64,000 nt of DNA, taken from the NCBI GenBank assembly GCA_037693485.1, contig CM075347.1, positions 139,656,501 to 139,720,500 of the forward strand, given 5' to 3'. Numbering within the stretch: the stretch's first letter is position 1; each line of letters opens with the position of its first letter. Shown piece by piece: positions 42,577 to 54,652 of this stretch. Below the pieces are notes generated by a model, which did not search any database, was not told the DNA's origin, and saw nothing but the letters and a program-made list of their open reading frames with translations. The stretch is from Kitagawia praeruptora. Its lineage: Eukaryota > Streptophyta > Magnoliopsida > Apiales > Apiaceae. The translations under genes were made by a program, and so were the position numbers.

Positions 42577-44814
42577 TCACTGATTGTTAGTTTTAAGGAT
42601 CCAGACTTGCTTGGATCCTTTGGCTTTCTTAATTCTGTTAGCTTTTGCAGCGGAATTCACATTATCAGAGTTTAAGCTAACTTTTTCAGAATTTACATTT
42701 GCAAAGTTTACTTTAACCCATTTCAAATTTGGTTTGGGTTCATAGTAATTGTAGTAAATAGCATGATAATCTCTGCAAGTGTAAATAGAATGCCAAGTAC
42801 TTCCACAGAGTTTACATAAAGTCTGTGGTCTAGTTCTCACATAATCATTTTTAACTGCAGTTTTAGAGGGCAGAGAATTAATGTTCTTATTCTTACTGCA
42901 GAAATTAGAAAGATGATTAGTGCTACCACAATTAAAGCATGTTTTTCTAGGAGCTAATGAAGCAAACATTGGCTTAATTCCTGATGTTATGCCTACCTTT
43001 CCATTTTTGTTTTTCCTAGGCATTTTCTGTTTGTTGACAGATTTTATCTCTTTAAGCTTATGCTTGAGTTGTTTATCTGTCATTAAACCAATGTTAGCCT
43101 CTTTAACAAAAGTCTTAGCATATGACTCTTTAACAGCCTTTTTCTGTGCTTCAGTCTTAGGTCCACCTGTTCCCATGACATTACCTTCAGATGAACGATG
43201 TGGTCTAACTTTTACCATATTTTCAAATCTAAGTTCATCTCCTTCAGAGTAACCTAGACCTACTGTATCTGACTGAAACACTTCTTGTGTATCTTTACCA
43301 GAGTGTGTCCAAGTTTTAATGATGTGTTTAGTATCCTCCAATTCAGATTCTAGTTGCTTATACTTACCTAGCAACTCCTGTTCAATAAACACTGCATCAT
43401 CTCTCTCTTTCTGAATTTTATTCATGTTTTCAAGCTTTTCCTCAACAAGTTTGTTTCTATCTTTGAGTTGAGAGCACTCAGTCTTTATCCTCTCATTTTC
43501 TAAAGTCTGATCCCTATAACTGATATGCAATGCTTTAAGATAAATTCTTAATTCAGTTATATTATCAGTGTTATAAGCATAGGTAGTTGGAGGTACCTTG
43601 AGATCATCATCTTCAGTCTGAGTAGTAGCCATGAGAGCATAGTTGACTTCCTCATCTGAATCTGAGGTGTCTGCCCAATCTCTGCCTTTTGTGTAGAGTG
43701 CCTTTTCAGTTTTATTCTTTTTGCACTCAGGAGCATAGTGACCCATCTCCTTACACTTGTAGCATTGAATCTCAGACTTATCTTTCTTACCAGATTTGAA
43801 GTCCTTTCCCTCAGATTTCTTGAAATTCTTCTTGTCAGACTTTGAGTAGTCCTTGGAGAATCTCTTTCCCTTCTTGAAGTTCTTGAATCCCATCTTCTTG
43901 AAGGTCTTTACCATCAATGCAGCCATTTGCATCATCTCTTCATCATCTTCAGAATCAGATGTTCCATCTGTGTTTGAGTCAACATCAGTGTTTGATGACT
44001 CACTTTCTGAGTGTATGACTAAAGCTTTTCCTTTAGCCTTTTTCCTTGATGCTTCCTTCTTTGATGGTTTCTCCTCAACCTTAAGTGCAACAGACTTTGA
44101 CTTTCTACTTGATCTTTTGTTTCTCTGCTCCAATTCCAATTCATGGGTTTTGAGCAGTCCATAAATTTCATCAATCTCTGTTTCACCAAGTTCATAGTTA
44201 TCTCTTATGGTGGTTGTTTTCACATCCCACTTTTCAGGTAGAGAAAGAAGAAACTTGAGATTTGAGTCTTCTAAATCATACTCTTTGTTAACCAATGACA
44301 AATCATTGAGCAGTTTACAGAATCTGTCAAATGTTTCTGTCATGGTTTCTTCAGACTTTGCCTCAAAGTGATCATACTCCTGAGTGAGTATGTTTCTTCT
44401 GTTTTTCTTGATTGCAGGAGTTCCTTGACACCTAACCTCAAGTGCATCCCATATTTCCTTTGCAGTTGTGCAATTAATCACTTTATTAGACATAACATTG
44501 TCTAATGCACTGTAAAGTAAGTGTCTTACTTTTGCATCCTTTGCAATAGATGAAAGATCCTCAGCAGTTAGATCTTTCTTTTCTTTTGGAATGACCTTTG
44601 ATTCCTCACCAGCAGCAGCAGCAGATAACTTTGTAGGTTTGTGAGGACCTTCATAAATTCTATCAAGGTATTCTGGATCTGTAGCCTCCAGAAACATGGT
44701 CATCTTCACCTTCCAAATTGCATACTCTGATGGCCTAAGTATAGGAACCCTAATTGTTTCATACCTACTAACAGTAGTAGGGGCTTTCTCAGATGGTGGA
44801 GGTATCTCTGCCAT
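42577..44814 (-). CDS. gag: Copia (SIRE-like) gag, 745 aa
   Basis: Residues 1-250 are a Copia-type gag (YAIWKVKMTMFLEATDPEYL, AKEIWDALEVRCQGT). A CCHC knuckle is at ~349-362 (CYKCKEMGHYAPEC); a coiled-coil-prone stretch lies at ~440-500; further knuckle-like motifs are at ~625-638 (CFNCGSTNHLSNFC) and ~667-680 (CKLCGSTWHSIYTC). The extended tail after the first knuckle is a Sirevirus trait. The frame starts 48 bp inside the PBS and ends TGA. Gag would form the particle and bind element RNA. Intact. Confidence 0.92.
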   Translation of the reverse strand: MAEIPPPSEKAPTTVSRYETIRVPILRPSEYAIWKVKMTMFLEATDPEYLDRIYEGPHKPTKLSAAAAGEESKVIPKEKKDLTAEDLSSIAKDAKVRHLLYSALDNVMSNKVINCTTAKEIWDALEVRCQGTPAIKKNRRNILTQEYDHFEAKSEETMTETFDRFCKLLNDLSLVNKEYDLEDSNLKFLLSLPEKWDVKTTTIRDNYELGETEIDEIYGLLKTHELELEQRNKRSSRKSKSVALKVEEKPSKKEASRKKAKGKALVIHSESESSNTDVDSNTDGTSDSEDDEEMMQMAALMVKTFKKMGFKNFKKGKRFSKDYSKSDKKNFKKSEGKDFKSGKKDKSEIQCYKCKEMGHYAPECKKNKTEKALYTKGRDWADTSDSDEEVNYALMATTQTEDDDLKVPPTTYAYNTDNITELRIYLKALHISYRDQTLENERIKTECSQLKDRNKLVEEKLENMNKIQKERDDAVFIEQELLGKYKQLESELEDTKHIIKTWTHSGKDTQEVFQSDTVGLGYSEGDELRFENMVKVRPHRSSEGNVMGTGGPKTEAQKKAVKESYAKTFVKEANIGLMTDKQLKHKLKEIKSVNKQKMPRKNKNGKVGITSGIKPMFASLAPRKTCFNCGSTNHLSNFCSKNKNINSLPSKTAVKNDYVRTRPQTLCKLCGSTWHSIYTCRDYHAIYYNYYEPKPNLKWVKVNFANVNSEKVSLNSDNVNSAAKANRIKKAKGSKQVWILKTNNQ

Positions 44815-44862
44815 TGATTACTATTGTGTTTTGGATCTTTAACTGTAATAAAGTAACAGATT

Positions 44863-44875
44863 GTCTCTGATACCA
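44863..44875 (-). other. Copia primer-binding site (initiator-Met tRNA)
   Basis: Minus strand reads TGGTATCAGAGAC two bases inside the 5' LTR, complementary to the tRNA-iMet 3' end. Confidence 0.9.
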
Positions 44876-44877
44876 CT

Positions 44878-45393
44878 TGTTAGGTCGAATTCACAATAGT
44901 TAATCAAATACTGTATGAGTAACTTAACAAGAACACACTGTTTAATACTTAAAAACTGTTTGGAATTAACAATTCCTCTCTCAGTGATGTAAAATATCAC
45001 AGAGAGCTGCTTAGGTTACAATCAATGAATTTCTCAATGTTCGATACCCTTCTAGGGTTAACCTAACTGTATTTATAAAACATACAGCTTCGTACAATCA
45101 GTAATTGATTCTCCTATAATTAAGCTATACAATTGATATCAATCACGATTGCTCCAGTCTTCCAAGTCAACTCAATCTCTTTGACAGCTTTCCAATCTTC
45201 AAAGATATTGCTTCCAAATTTATCTTGTATCAATCTTCAAACACTGTTGACTCTTCAGACAATACCGCTACAGAGTTTAAACAACCTCTGTTGCGCTTCC
45301 AGTCAGTGTTTAACTAAACTCTGACTGCTTCCAGCTAAACTCTGTTTTGTCACTATAGCTTCCAAACACTGTTCTCATCAATCATTTCTAACA
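44878..45393 (-). mobile_element. Copia 5' LTR (right copy), 516 bp
   Basis: Same length and ends as the left copy; TSD tagat follows at 45394-45398. Confidence 0.93.
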
Positions 45394-46117
45394 TAGATCA
45401 TATTAAAATATCACTTGAGTAGAACTTGAGCCCAAGAGAATGTGTAGCCCAATTATGTTAAAAATAGCCCACTAGTAGTCCCATCAATTAAGTGTGTATT
45501 TGGCTATATAGATAATAGTAATTAATTAGTATGCCTTGTAACTGATTAAGAGCCCAAGCCCAAGTCCTCTAATTATATTAAGATATATAATCAAGATTCA
45601 CAATCTCACCTCTCATATCTTTCTTGTCCACCGAAACCAAAAACAACAAACACTCTCTATTTTATTTCCTCTCCAACCAAACTTGAAAATTCTATATATA
45701 CTAGATTTTAATCTTGATCTTGCATGCAATCATATCATTGAGAAGAGGGATTTAGCTCTACATTTGGACATATATATTATAGGGGTTTCAAGGAAATTTT
45801 GTTTTAATCAAAGATCAAAACTTGAGTTTTCAAAAAGGGTATGAGATTTTTTTGTGATTTAAACCCCTTTTATTTTGTGTATAATAAGCTTTGATTGTGT
45901 TTTTTTTTATGCATGCCTATAAATTTAGGTTTTATTGTTTTACATTTGGGGAGAAATCAAAGAATTGTGTTAATGGTTATTTTGGTGTTGGATCATTTTA
46001 ATTTGGGGATTTTAATTATGAGGAGCCCTAGTAATTGTGTTTGTGTGGGTTGCATGTCGGGGGAGGGGGAGAGATACGCCACCACCGGCGGTGGTGGTGG
46101 TGTTGTGGTTGAATCGG

Positions 46118-46515
46118 AGTCGGGGAGAGATTGATGGAGGCAGAGAGATGAGGGTGAAGGGAGTAGAGAAGAGAGACGAGAGGAACGAGGGAGGTCGAGA
46201 GGGAGACCGGCGAAGAGGGAGAGAGTAAGGCGAGAGAGAGAGATGAATCGAGGGAGAGAGATAGAGGCGGAGAGAAAGAGAGGGGCAGAGGGAGAGAGAT
46301 CGACGACGGAGAGAAAGAGATCGAGGGAGAGTACAGGGATCGAGGGAGAGAGAGAGATGTCGGAGAAGGGAGAGAGACGGCGGAGACAGAGAGAGAGTGA
46401 GAGAGAGAACGAGAGAAGGGAGGAAAGAGATGAGAGTTTCGAGAAAGAGAGCGAGAGAGAGAGAGAGAGATCAGAGAGAGAGAGATACGATGATAGAGGG
46501 GGAAGCCGCCGGCGC
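46118..46515 (+). repeat. GA-rich purine tract in the chromovirus 3' LTR
   Basis: Counterpart of 22598-22995 with a few substitutions and small indels, which account for most of the 9-bp LTR length difference. The long minus- and plus-strand frames here are low-complexity artefacts. Confidence 0.75.
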
Positions 46516-49185
46516 CGCCATGGCGTCCGGCCGGCGACCCGAGGAGGAAGAAGACGATGGGGGTGGAGGGATTTTGTAATATTTTATTCTTTTGTTTTGT
46601 GTTATTATTGCTAATATTAAGCAATTAGTTGTTAATTGATAATCATGAGAATTAATTGTGATTTGGATCCACAATAAAATGGTCATATTTTTTTAATTTT
46701 TTTAAAAATAAAAGCATCATTAAATTGCATTAAGGTTGATTAAAAATGGTGATTGTGATTTTAGGAAGAAAAAGGTAATTTGTACTTATTATTGTTAAAA
46801 AGAGAAATTTAAAGTTAGTGGACTTGGAAATTAGGATTGTTTAATAGGAATACTTTTTCCAAAAAGGGATAATATTAATCATGAATTTAAATTGGACTCT
46901 TGCCCTATTTTAATTTACCAACGTAATGAGGGTGATGTCTTAAAAGAGAATTAATTGATTTAGAAAGTGCGAATAAGCAATTTATTTTAAATTAGAGAAT
47001 TTCGCTATTAAATGAGGATTTTAGATAATTAGTGGTAATTTTTGCACAAAACCCTTTTCACTTAGTTTATTCGAGATATGGTGTTAAATAATTAAATCGG
47101 TGTCATATACTTAGGATTAATTAGAGACCTTTAATTGAGAGATTTTATTACGAATAATTGTATTTGTGTTGCACAGTGTATAAAAACCCGAGACATTAAT
47201 ATTAATAGGTAAACGCGAATAGAGCCTCCATTTAATTTTATTATATTTTGCGAATAAGGCATAGATGAGACTTTTAACTTACAAGAATATTCCCATTTAC
47301 TTGTTCGAGAATTATGTGATTACCAAATGTCATGATTATCGATACTACTTGACCCTACGAGATTAAATTCTTAATCGAGCACTGAAATTATTTTGATAAT
47401 TATTATAGAGTTTTCCCTTTCCGGGAACTGAGACGTTTGCTCGCGGTTAGCGCTCTTTTAATTTTCTGGTAATCGTTTAACGTCGAGACAGAGGCAAGTT
47501 CATTCCTACCCTAACTCTCGGAAATTTTATATTTCTGTTCGTATTATTTCATTTCTTGATTATTTTCGAGCTATCAATTTTGAGATTTATTTGCTGCTCC
47601 TTATGATACAATAATTTCTTTTTGAGTATTATTTCTCGTTAAACATTACGATAATGTTAAATTAGTTTACTTGCGAAATACGATCCCTATAAGCGTAGAA
47701 GCAATTTCGTTGCTATCGGGTCGATCTCATTAATTCGAGACGACTATGATTTTGATTCAGTGAAACTAATCTCATTTGTTCGAGATAGTTAAACTCATTC
47801 TTTTCAGTTGAATTTATTGTACAAATTCAACAATAAATTATTGATTATCTTTTAGTTGGTTCATTGTTCGAATCAACCAATAGGAGTATACTATTTAAAT
47901 TGTTAGAGTTTTACTCATTGATCAAGCGAAAAATATTCTATTTAACGTTCATCAATTTTGAGTATTTAAATCATTCGAGTGGTACTATTTGTTCAGTACG
48001 ACTCATTGTGTTTCATTTTGAGACTATCCTCATTATTTCGAGATAGTTGCCTTTCTTGTCAAAGGTTGGCACTTTGTTCGTGTCAACCAATTTAAATATG
48101 TTTATTGAGAGTTTACATCAGTCCATTGTTCGGATTGGTGGTACATTGAGTAAACTGGCAGTCCGCCAGATCAATTAAATATTTTCTTGTGGAGTTTATC
48201 CCAAAGTGTCAGTTCATTAAATATTCGGGAATTCTGTATTCTACTGGTCAATTTTGGGAAAGAGGCCCATTTAGAGAAAGAGAGACTTGTGTACCTTTAT
48301 ATGGACACGAGATTATTTAGGCACTATGATCCCAGGGTTGATATAATCGCCCACTATAATGCTAGCATTCATACTATATATTATATTCGTTGATATCATA
48401 TTGTAGCCGTGATCGGGCGAAGTGCGGTGTCATTGGAGGACGGTATTCCCGGTCGGATAGTGATCGCCCCACCGAGATACCGAAAGGATGGAAGACCAGT
48501 TATTCTTTTATCATGAGTCATCAGAGTTTCACAAAAAGAGTCATTTCGAGTATTTCTATTTTCGAGACGAGTCTTGAGTCAAAATTTTCAGAGTTTGTTA
48601 TCTTATCAGTTTTATTTAAATTCGAGTATTTTCTTTCGGTATATATTACTATATTTATGTACCGAGCCAGGAGAGAATTTGCTGAGCACCATAGTTGCTC
48701 ACTCTTGCTTTACAACATTTGTTCAGCTGTCAAGATGGAGAAAGGCAAGACGTCCAGCCAGAGAAACAAAGGGAAGGAGAAAGCTCCAGGCTATGCTGAC
48801 AAGGACTAGAATGGCCAGCTGAAACCTTTTATCCTTTCTATCTTTATAGACTTTTGCAAGATATTTTCGGTGATGTAATAAGCGTTTTGTAATAAAGTGT
48901 GAATCCGATCTTGGATCTGTGGAGTGGGACTGTTCCGCTCCGTTGTAATAAAGATTTTATTATTATCGAGCTAACGTGTGTTGCAGGATGCTGAGACCTG
49001 ATGTGGCGACCCAGGTCCCCGGACAGGGCGGATTTGGGGGCGTCACAAATTTATTAATTAAATTAATTAAATGATATTATAAATTAAATGAGAATTAACC
49101 TAAAATCATTTAACAGCCAAAATGATTTTTTGTAAACCACTGTAATTAATAAAAACCTTCCACTGAATTTTCTGTTGATGCTCGA

Positions 49186-52100
49186 TGTAACGCCCCCAAA
49201 TCCGGGGTCAGTAGATTTGGGCGTCACGCTAACAAACTCAATAATTCTAACAAAAACTGGCCATGATGTATTCGTAAATACAACATAAACCTGCTGAATA
49301 CTAAACTAAAAATCTGAAATCAGACTAAAACTGAAATAAAAATAAAAACTCAATCAAAAGATCTTTGACCCCAACTCCCAACTCAGGATCTTAGGTTACA
49401 GTTCTAGAAACAAGAAAAACCCAAAACCAACTTAAATACAACTCTATATACAAAACTTATACAAACTTAAATCACTGGTATAACTTCGAATAGAAGTATA
49501 CCAGGCCAACTAATCAAATACATACTATAACTTTTAAAACTATATTTACATACAATAATTCAAACTATAAGTCTAAATACCCTGATCCACGTTAGCTTTC
49601 TTCATATCGTCTTGCTTCCTCTTTCTGAACTGCGCAGGTACTTCTCGCCAATACTTAGCTTACTGAAATATTAGATTTAAAACAACAACAAGTGTGAGCC
49701 AAAGAATGCTCAGCAAGTTATATATATATAGCTCTGAACTGGATGAAATAAGAATGCAATAATTGCAATTCAAGAAATATGAACTCAAATGGAAAATAAA
49801 CAATAAATATGAGCGAAGGAATGCTCACCAACTTATAATCAATACCATAATTGAAATCTGGATTCTTAACTTTAACAGAAGATTAATATCATTTAAAACA
49901 TTTATAACTCGAAAATCGGAATTTAATAACTGAGAAGGTTTGTAATACTAGATTCAATACTTTTAATACTTGCAAAATACTTTAACTATCACTTTAACAA
50001 AATCTCCAAGAAATTCTCACTTACTCAAATTTCATTCATGTCGCTAAGCGTGTGCATACCTAGCTGCCTAACCGGCCTGACAATCATGAGTTTGAATAAA
50101 TAAGAAGATCTCAAATCATTCTCGGTTCTCACTATCACTGCGCAACACATGCCACAGTGACCGTTATAACCGTGAATTAGTTTTCACCATTCAAAATACT
50201 AATATAAATAACTTTCCATTTTATACTAAAAGTACTTATTAACTCAAATCGTAACTTTGATATCCAACATACTTGAAAATGAAAATGTACTTTAACTTAA
50301 ACATTCTATCATGAGAATATACTTTCATAAAACAACGTTCAATAGAATTGGAGTTTTTCATCTTACTCTGGACATTACGGGTGATCAGCCACGTAAAGTC
50401 CAGCCAAAAACAATACTCTGGGATCCCCTCACTTAGGCACTTATTGACATTGGCCTTTACTACTCTGACCATAAAGCTGGTCCGCATTTTATAAAAATTC
50501 TTCCAATTCCATTAAACTACTTTACTATTAAATAATCTCAGGAAACTATATACTTCAAGAACATTATACTAAAACAAGAAATAGGAATGCAATACATGCA
50601 AAAGCTTTAACTGAATATTACTGACAATACTTAAGAAAGAATAATACTGGTAAATAAACTGAAATTCTACTTTCCACAAGATATATGAATAAAATATATT
50701 CTTATCCATAATTCGAAGAAAATGATACTAGCAATAAGAATTTGAAAAGATTACTTATATTGAATAAAAACATAATAAACTCGCTTGAACGATAAGCGAG
50801 GGTTAGTACACTTGCCTCTGATCCTTAGCTATTATGTAACGTTGCAGTAATACTATTTTCTGTGCTTCTATCTGACGTCATCAAAATCTTCTATTCCAAT
50901 CATGCATTGGTATGACGCTCTTGCGACTTCCACGAGTCTCATCCGCTGATATCGAGCTCGCGCGTCAACTTCTATAATCAAACATAATACGGAAATTCAA
51001 ACTTCAGACGGCAATTTTCAACATTCTATAAACGCTTATAAACTCAAATCGAATGTATTAACCATTCTCTCCAAACAACTAACACAATGATTATCCAAAC
51101 AACCTTTAAATCCATTCTCTCCTTTAAAACAGGGTATTCTCTGTAGAATTTCTGAATGAAATCTATCTGATTAAATAGTACATCTCGATACGGTCGTGTC
51201 CATATATTATACGCAAATTTCCGAGTTCAGGAAGTATTTTAATTAATTAAAATACTCTTGACTCCTTAGAAATGACCATTAAATAATCCATTTCCTAGTA
51301 AAATCCATAACTCCATTGATCTTCATCGTTAAATCAAAATAAAAATCTCCATAAAACTTCTAATATTACCCTAAAGCCAAATAAAATTACTTCCTCCGAA
51401 AATCAAACCTCCCACCATTTATAGGAATTCCTCAAAGTCTCTATTTTAATCATTTTCCGAATTTAATAACTAATTAATCCGATTACTCCTACCACCCCCA
51501 AATATCTTAGAAATTACTACATATACTCCCTGATTTAATAACCAAATTTCAGAATTTTTTTCACCATACCCATTATTAATATAATTCAACTAAGTTTCCA
51601 AATTACACAAAGTAACTTAATAAATCATTTTATTCTATTCTTAAAATAAAATTCATATCTCCATTTTCACTTCTCATAAAATGATCCAAAAATTATCATA
51701 ATGTTTCTCATAAAATCCTCTAGCCAAATAAAATCATAATTTCCAAAATCCAACTTCTCTACTATTTTATAAAATCATCCGAAGTCCTACCTTTTATTCA
51801 TTTTACCAAATTTTTTTAACTAACATCCCGAAATCCATTTCATCATCTAATAAACTAATCAAATACTATGTCATTTTCTCTATTTATCCACAAATTATCA
51901 AACATAAACTCTTCACCAACTATCAACTAAAATTTCCAAAAATTCACTCTAAATATTCAAATATTAATTAAATAAAATTTTAGTCTTACAATCATCACCT
52001 TGGGTTGTGGCTTCCCCTCCCCTTTGCCGATTTTTCTCCTTCCTCCTTGCATCTCTCCGACATCTCTCCATCTCAGTCTCTTCTCCCATCTTCCATAACG

Positions 52101-53450
52101 CTTTATCTGCAATATATCTCTGCATCTCTCCCATTATCCACCAATCTCTCCCACCTTTTCTCTCCTTCCTTCTCTCTCTTTTTATCTCCCTCAATCTCTC
52201 GGCTGTACTTGCTCTGCACCTACAACAACTCACCTACGACACATACATCATCTCCCATGTCTTCCCTGACCTGCACACTCTCAACATACACAAGACAGCC
52301 TCACACAACTACACTACCCACACACGCGGTTATACCAAACACATAGCCAAGGCGCACATGCCTCCACACAACCCGTTACTCTTTTCCACCTCTTCTTTGC
52401 CTTCCTTATTCTCTCACTTCTCACCTCCTTCTACATCTCTCTTCACTTGCTCTCCGTCTCCTCACAAATACAACCCCCTATAAACACACACCACTGCCTA
52501 CACATCCCTTTTTACTACTTTATTTCCTCCCAAAACTTAACTAAACATACACCCGGACAACACCCACTTCTCTTTCTCTCCAACTCCCTCTTCTGCCTCC
52601 TATAATCCTTGCGCCCTGAACACACACTCTGAAAAACACCCACACGCCCTCGATAAATTAAAACACACACGCACGCAGTAGGACTGATTACAGGGGTGGA
52701 TAGAAATGAGGGATATGATTGATTTGCAACAAGAATTGTTGAGAACACACTAGAACAGGGCTTAAGAGAGAACTGATAATGTAGAGAGAATAATCGAGAG
52801 TTTTCCCAAAGAGTCTAGAGAAGTCCATAGCCGAGATAATGAATTTAGGAAAGCTGGGCCTTCTGTTAATTTTGCAATTCTGGAAAACAACAAAAATATC
52901 ACTTAAATCACTTCAAAAAAATTGAAATTAATGGGAAATAGATTAAAATTATATTTTTAAAATTCTAAAATCAAGAGCAAGAAATTATAAACATCCCCAT
53001 ATTTTTTAAAATATTTTTCGGATCAAAAATGAATTAAATATGAATTTTCAAAGTTTTGATCCTTTAAATACAATAAAAGTCTTAAAATCATTTTAAAATA
53101 CTCGACCACCCAAATTAATCCACCCAACAATTTTAAAAACTCAATAAATATATAAAGATAATTTTACAAAAGATTTCATGATTTTATCCAACTCCGATAA
53201 TTAAACAAAGATTTTTGAAGATCAATAATACTTGTTTTAAATACTTTTAAATCACTAAAATACAAATAAAAATATTGGGGCACACATTGACACACATAAA
53301 TCCATATATACTCATATAAACTCAATACTAAATATCGTTGAACTCCACAACGATATTCTCAAATCCAATTCCATACTTTAAATACTAATTAAAATAATTA
53401 AATAATAATAAAACAATAAAAAAAATCCTAAAATAATCTGGGATCTTACA
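49186..53450 (-). mobile_element. LARD 3' LTR (left copy)
   Basis: Starts TGTAACGCCCCCAAATCC and ends GATCTTACA on the plus strand. It includes a CT-rich block (52010-52460) corresponding to the purine tract of the chromovirus LTR. No gene is recognised; the 90-160-residue frames in the CT-rich block are low complexity and present in both copies. Confidence 0.92.
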
Positions 53451-53466
53451 TTCTACCCACCTTAAA
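53451..53466 (-). other. LARD polypurine tract
   Basis: Minus strand reads ttaaggtgggtagaa next to the LTR, preceded by gaggacggaatcctttt as in the chromovirus. Confidence 0.8.
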
Positions 53467-54637
53467 AGGATTCCGTCCTCGGAATCAGGTAAAGAAGGGT
53501 TACTGGGATTTACTCTACCAACTCGGGTTGCAACCGCAACTCTACTAATCTGAACTATGGATACTTATTTACTATACTGGGATCTCTACTGATCTCTCTA
53601 TATAGAACTCTAATCGCAGCACTATACGCCACGCGCTACTGGCATTCTAAACTCGATTGGCGTACATCCAAGACTAGTCGAGGCATTATGATTCATGATA
53701 TTTGAAGAGAACGATTTCACATCGTAGCAAAGGTTCCACAATTGTAGAATAAATTTATGAGTTTTCAAACAAATATTCTTTGAAATGAAAGATTACTGAG
53801 TGATCAACATGATCAAATGAACCTTGTTGCGTGCCTTATTCAAGACATGACTAAAGGTAATTAACCTTCTTGTACTTCACAACACACAAGTGATGGCGTC
53901 CCATCAGACTGCTATCACACAGACAAACAGTCCTTGTGTCCCCTATAAATAGGGTTGTTCACCTCAGTTGGAGTAAAGAAACATAAAAAGATTCGAAAAT
54001 CGAATTAATAATCAATTGATGAGAAATTATCAGACATACCCCTGGATTACAACTAAACGGATTCCATGGGTACTACTTCAGAAGAAAAGGATAATCAGGA
54101 AAGAAATGATTGGCACAATACTAAGAAATGATCTATCAATAATAGGATTATTCGATGATGAAGAAATTTCGAAACTCATATATCAAACTTGACAGGGTTT
54201 TAGAAATAAAGGAAATAGGCATCAAAACAACCTCTGTCATAACTGGAATCCCAAATTCGGGGAAAGACAATTGTCAAAATAACTCAACAAAGGAATATTG
54301 ATTAAAAGAAAATGAAGGTATTGCCAGGGTCTCCACGTACATCTTCTTTGTCGACTCCTTCGCTGACTCGCCATTCGATCTAGACTCTTCTGCTACACGT
54401 CCTAAAGTTATCTATCTATACGTCGTCGTCACTCGCACTAGACTCTGAAGGTTCCACTACCTACAGCTTCAAGGGTTTATACCAAACTCCGCTCAACTAT
54501 CTGCCACCACTCACATCTTAACTCACTAACTGGTACTATATCCAATAGTCAAACACGAGTCCTATATGAACTCTGGCATTCCTTACTTAACTATACACAC
54601 TCCTACACACTCTCGTTTCTAGTTTACTATAACCTAC
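53467..54637 (-). other. LARD internal region, non-coding
   Basis: No gag or pol remnant is seen in any frame. This region presumably carries the packaging and dimerisation signals needed for mobilisation in trans. Confidence 0.8.
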
Positions 54638-54649
54638 GCTCTGATACCA
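54638..54649 (-). other. LARD primer-binding site (initiator-Met tRNA)
   Basis: Minus strand TGGTATCAGAGC, three bases from the right LTR. Confidence 0.88.
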
Positions 54650-54652
54650 ACC

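Larger units (their letters stand above)
32898..45393 (-). mobile_element. SIRE-like Copia retrotransposon, 12.5 kb
   Basis: Perfect TSD tagat at 32893-32897 and 45394-45398; the uninterrupted site is seen in the 5' LTR near 21870. LTRs are 516 bp each with four differences seen by eye. In element (minus-strand) order: 5' LTR 44878-45393, PBS, gag 44814-42577, protease, integrase, RT-RNase H ending 39238, ~2 kb spacer, third ORF 37181-33549, polypurine tract, 3' LTR. Size, gag with extra knuckles and an additional ORF after pol place it with the Sirevirus/Maximus lineage. Pol is interrupted by frame changes and one nonsense codon, so it is non-autonomous now despite its youth. Confidence 0.92.
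16567..49047 (+). mobile_element. Tekay-like chromovirus (Gypsy), carries nested insertions
   Basis: A complete LTR retrotransposon with a perfect 5-bp target duplication aattt at 16562-16566 and 49048-49052. Order: 5' LTR (16567-25798), tRNA-iMet-type PBS, a 348-aa extra ORF, 1546-aa gag-pol with C-terminal chromodomain-like segment, polypurine tract, 3' LTR (32548-49047). Subtracting nested insertions gives LTRs of about 4008 and 3999 bp, with some 20-25 differences seen by eye, so the insertion is recent. It sits in the LTR of the old Copia element. Confidence 0.92.
32548..49047 (+). mobile_element. Chromovirus 3' LTR, split by a Copia element
   Basis: TGTAATAACC at 32548 to CGTCACA at 49047. 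The pieces 32548-32897 and 45399-49047 are original LTR (~4.0 kb); 32898-45393 is a Copia insertion with its TSD. This copy lacks the Helitron and Stowaway of the 5' LTR and so provides their empty sites. Confidence 0.92.

Noticed and set aside
39238..44814. Separate genes for protease, integrase and RT
   Set aside because: They are consecutive parts of one Copia pol broken by an indel and a nonsense codon, not independent genes.
52005..52483. 113- and 158-residue frames in the LARD LTR (and copy at 57472-57950)
   Set aside because: CT-rich low-complexity sequence open in overlapping frames; identical in both LTRs only because the LTRs are young.
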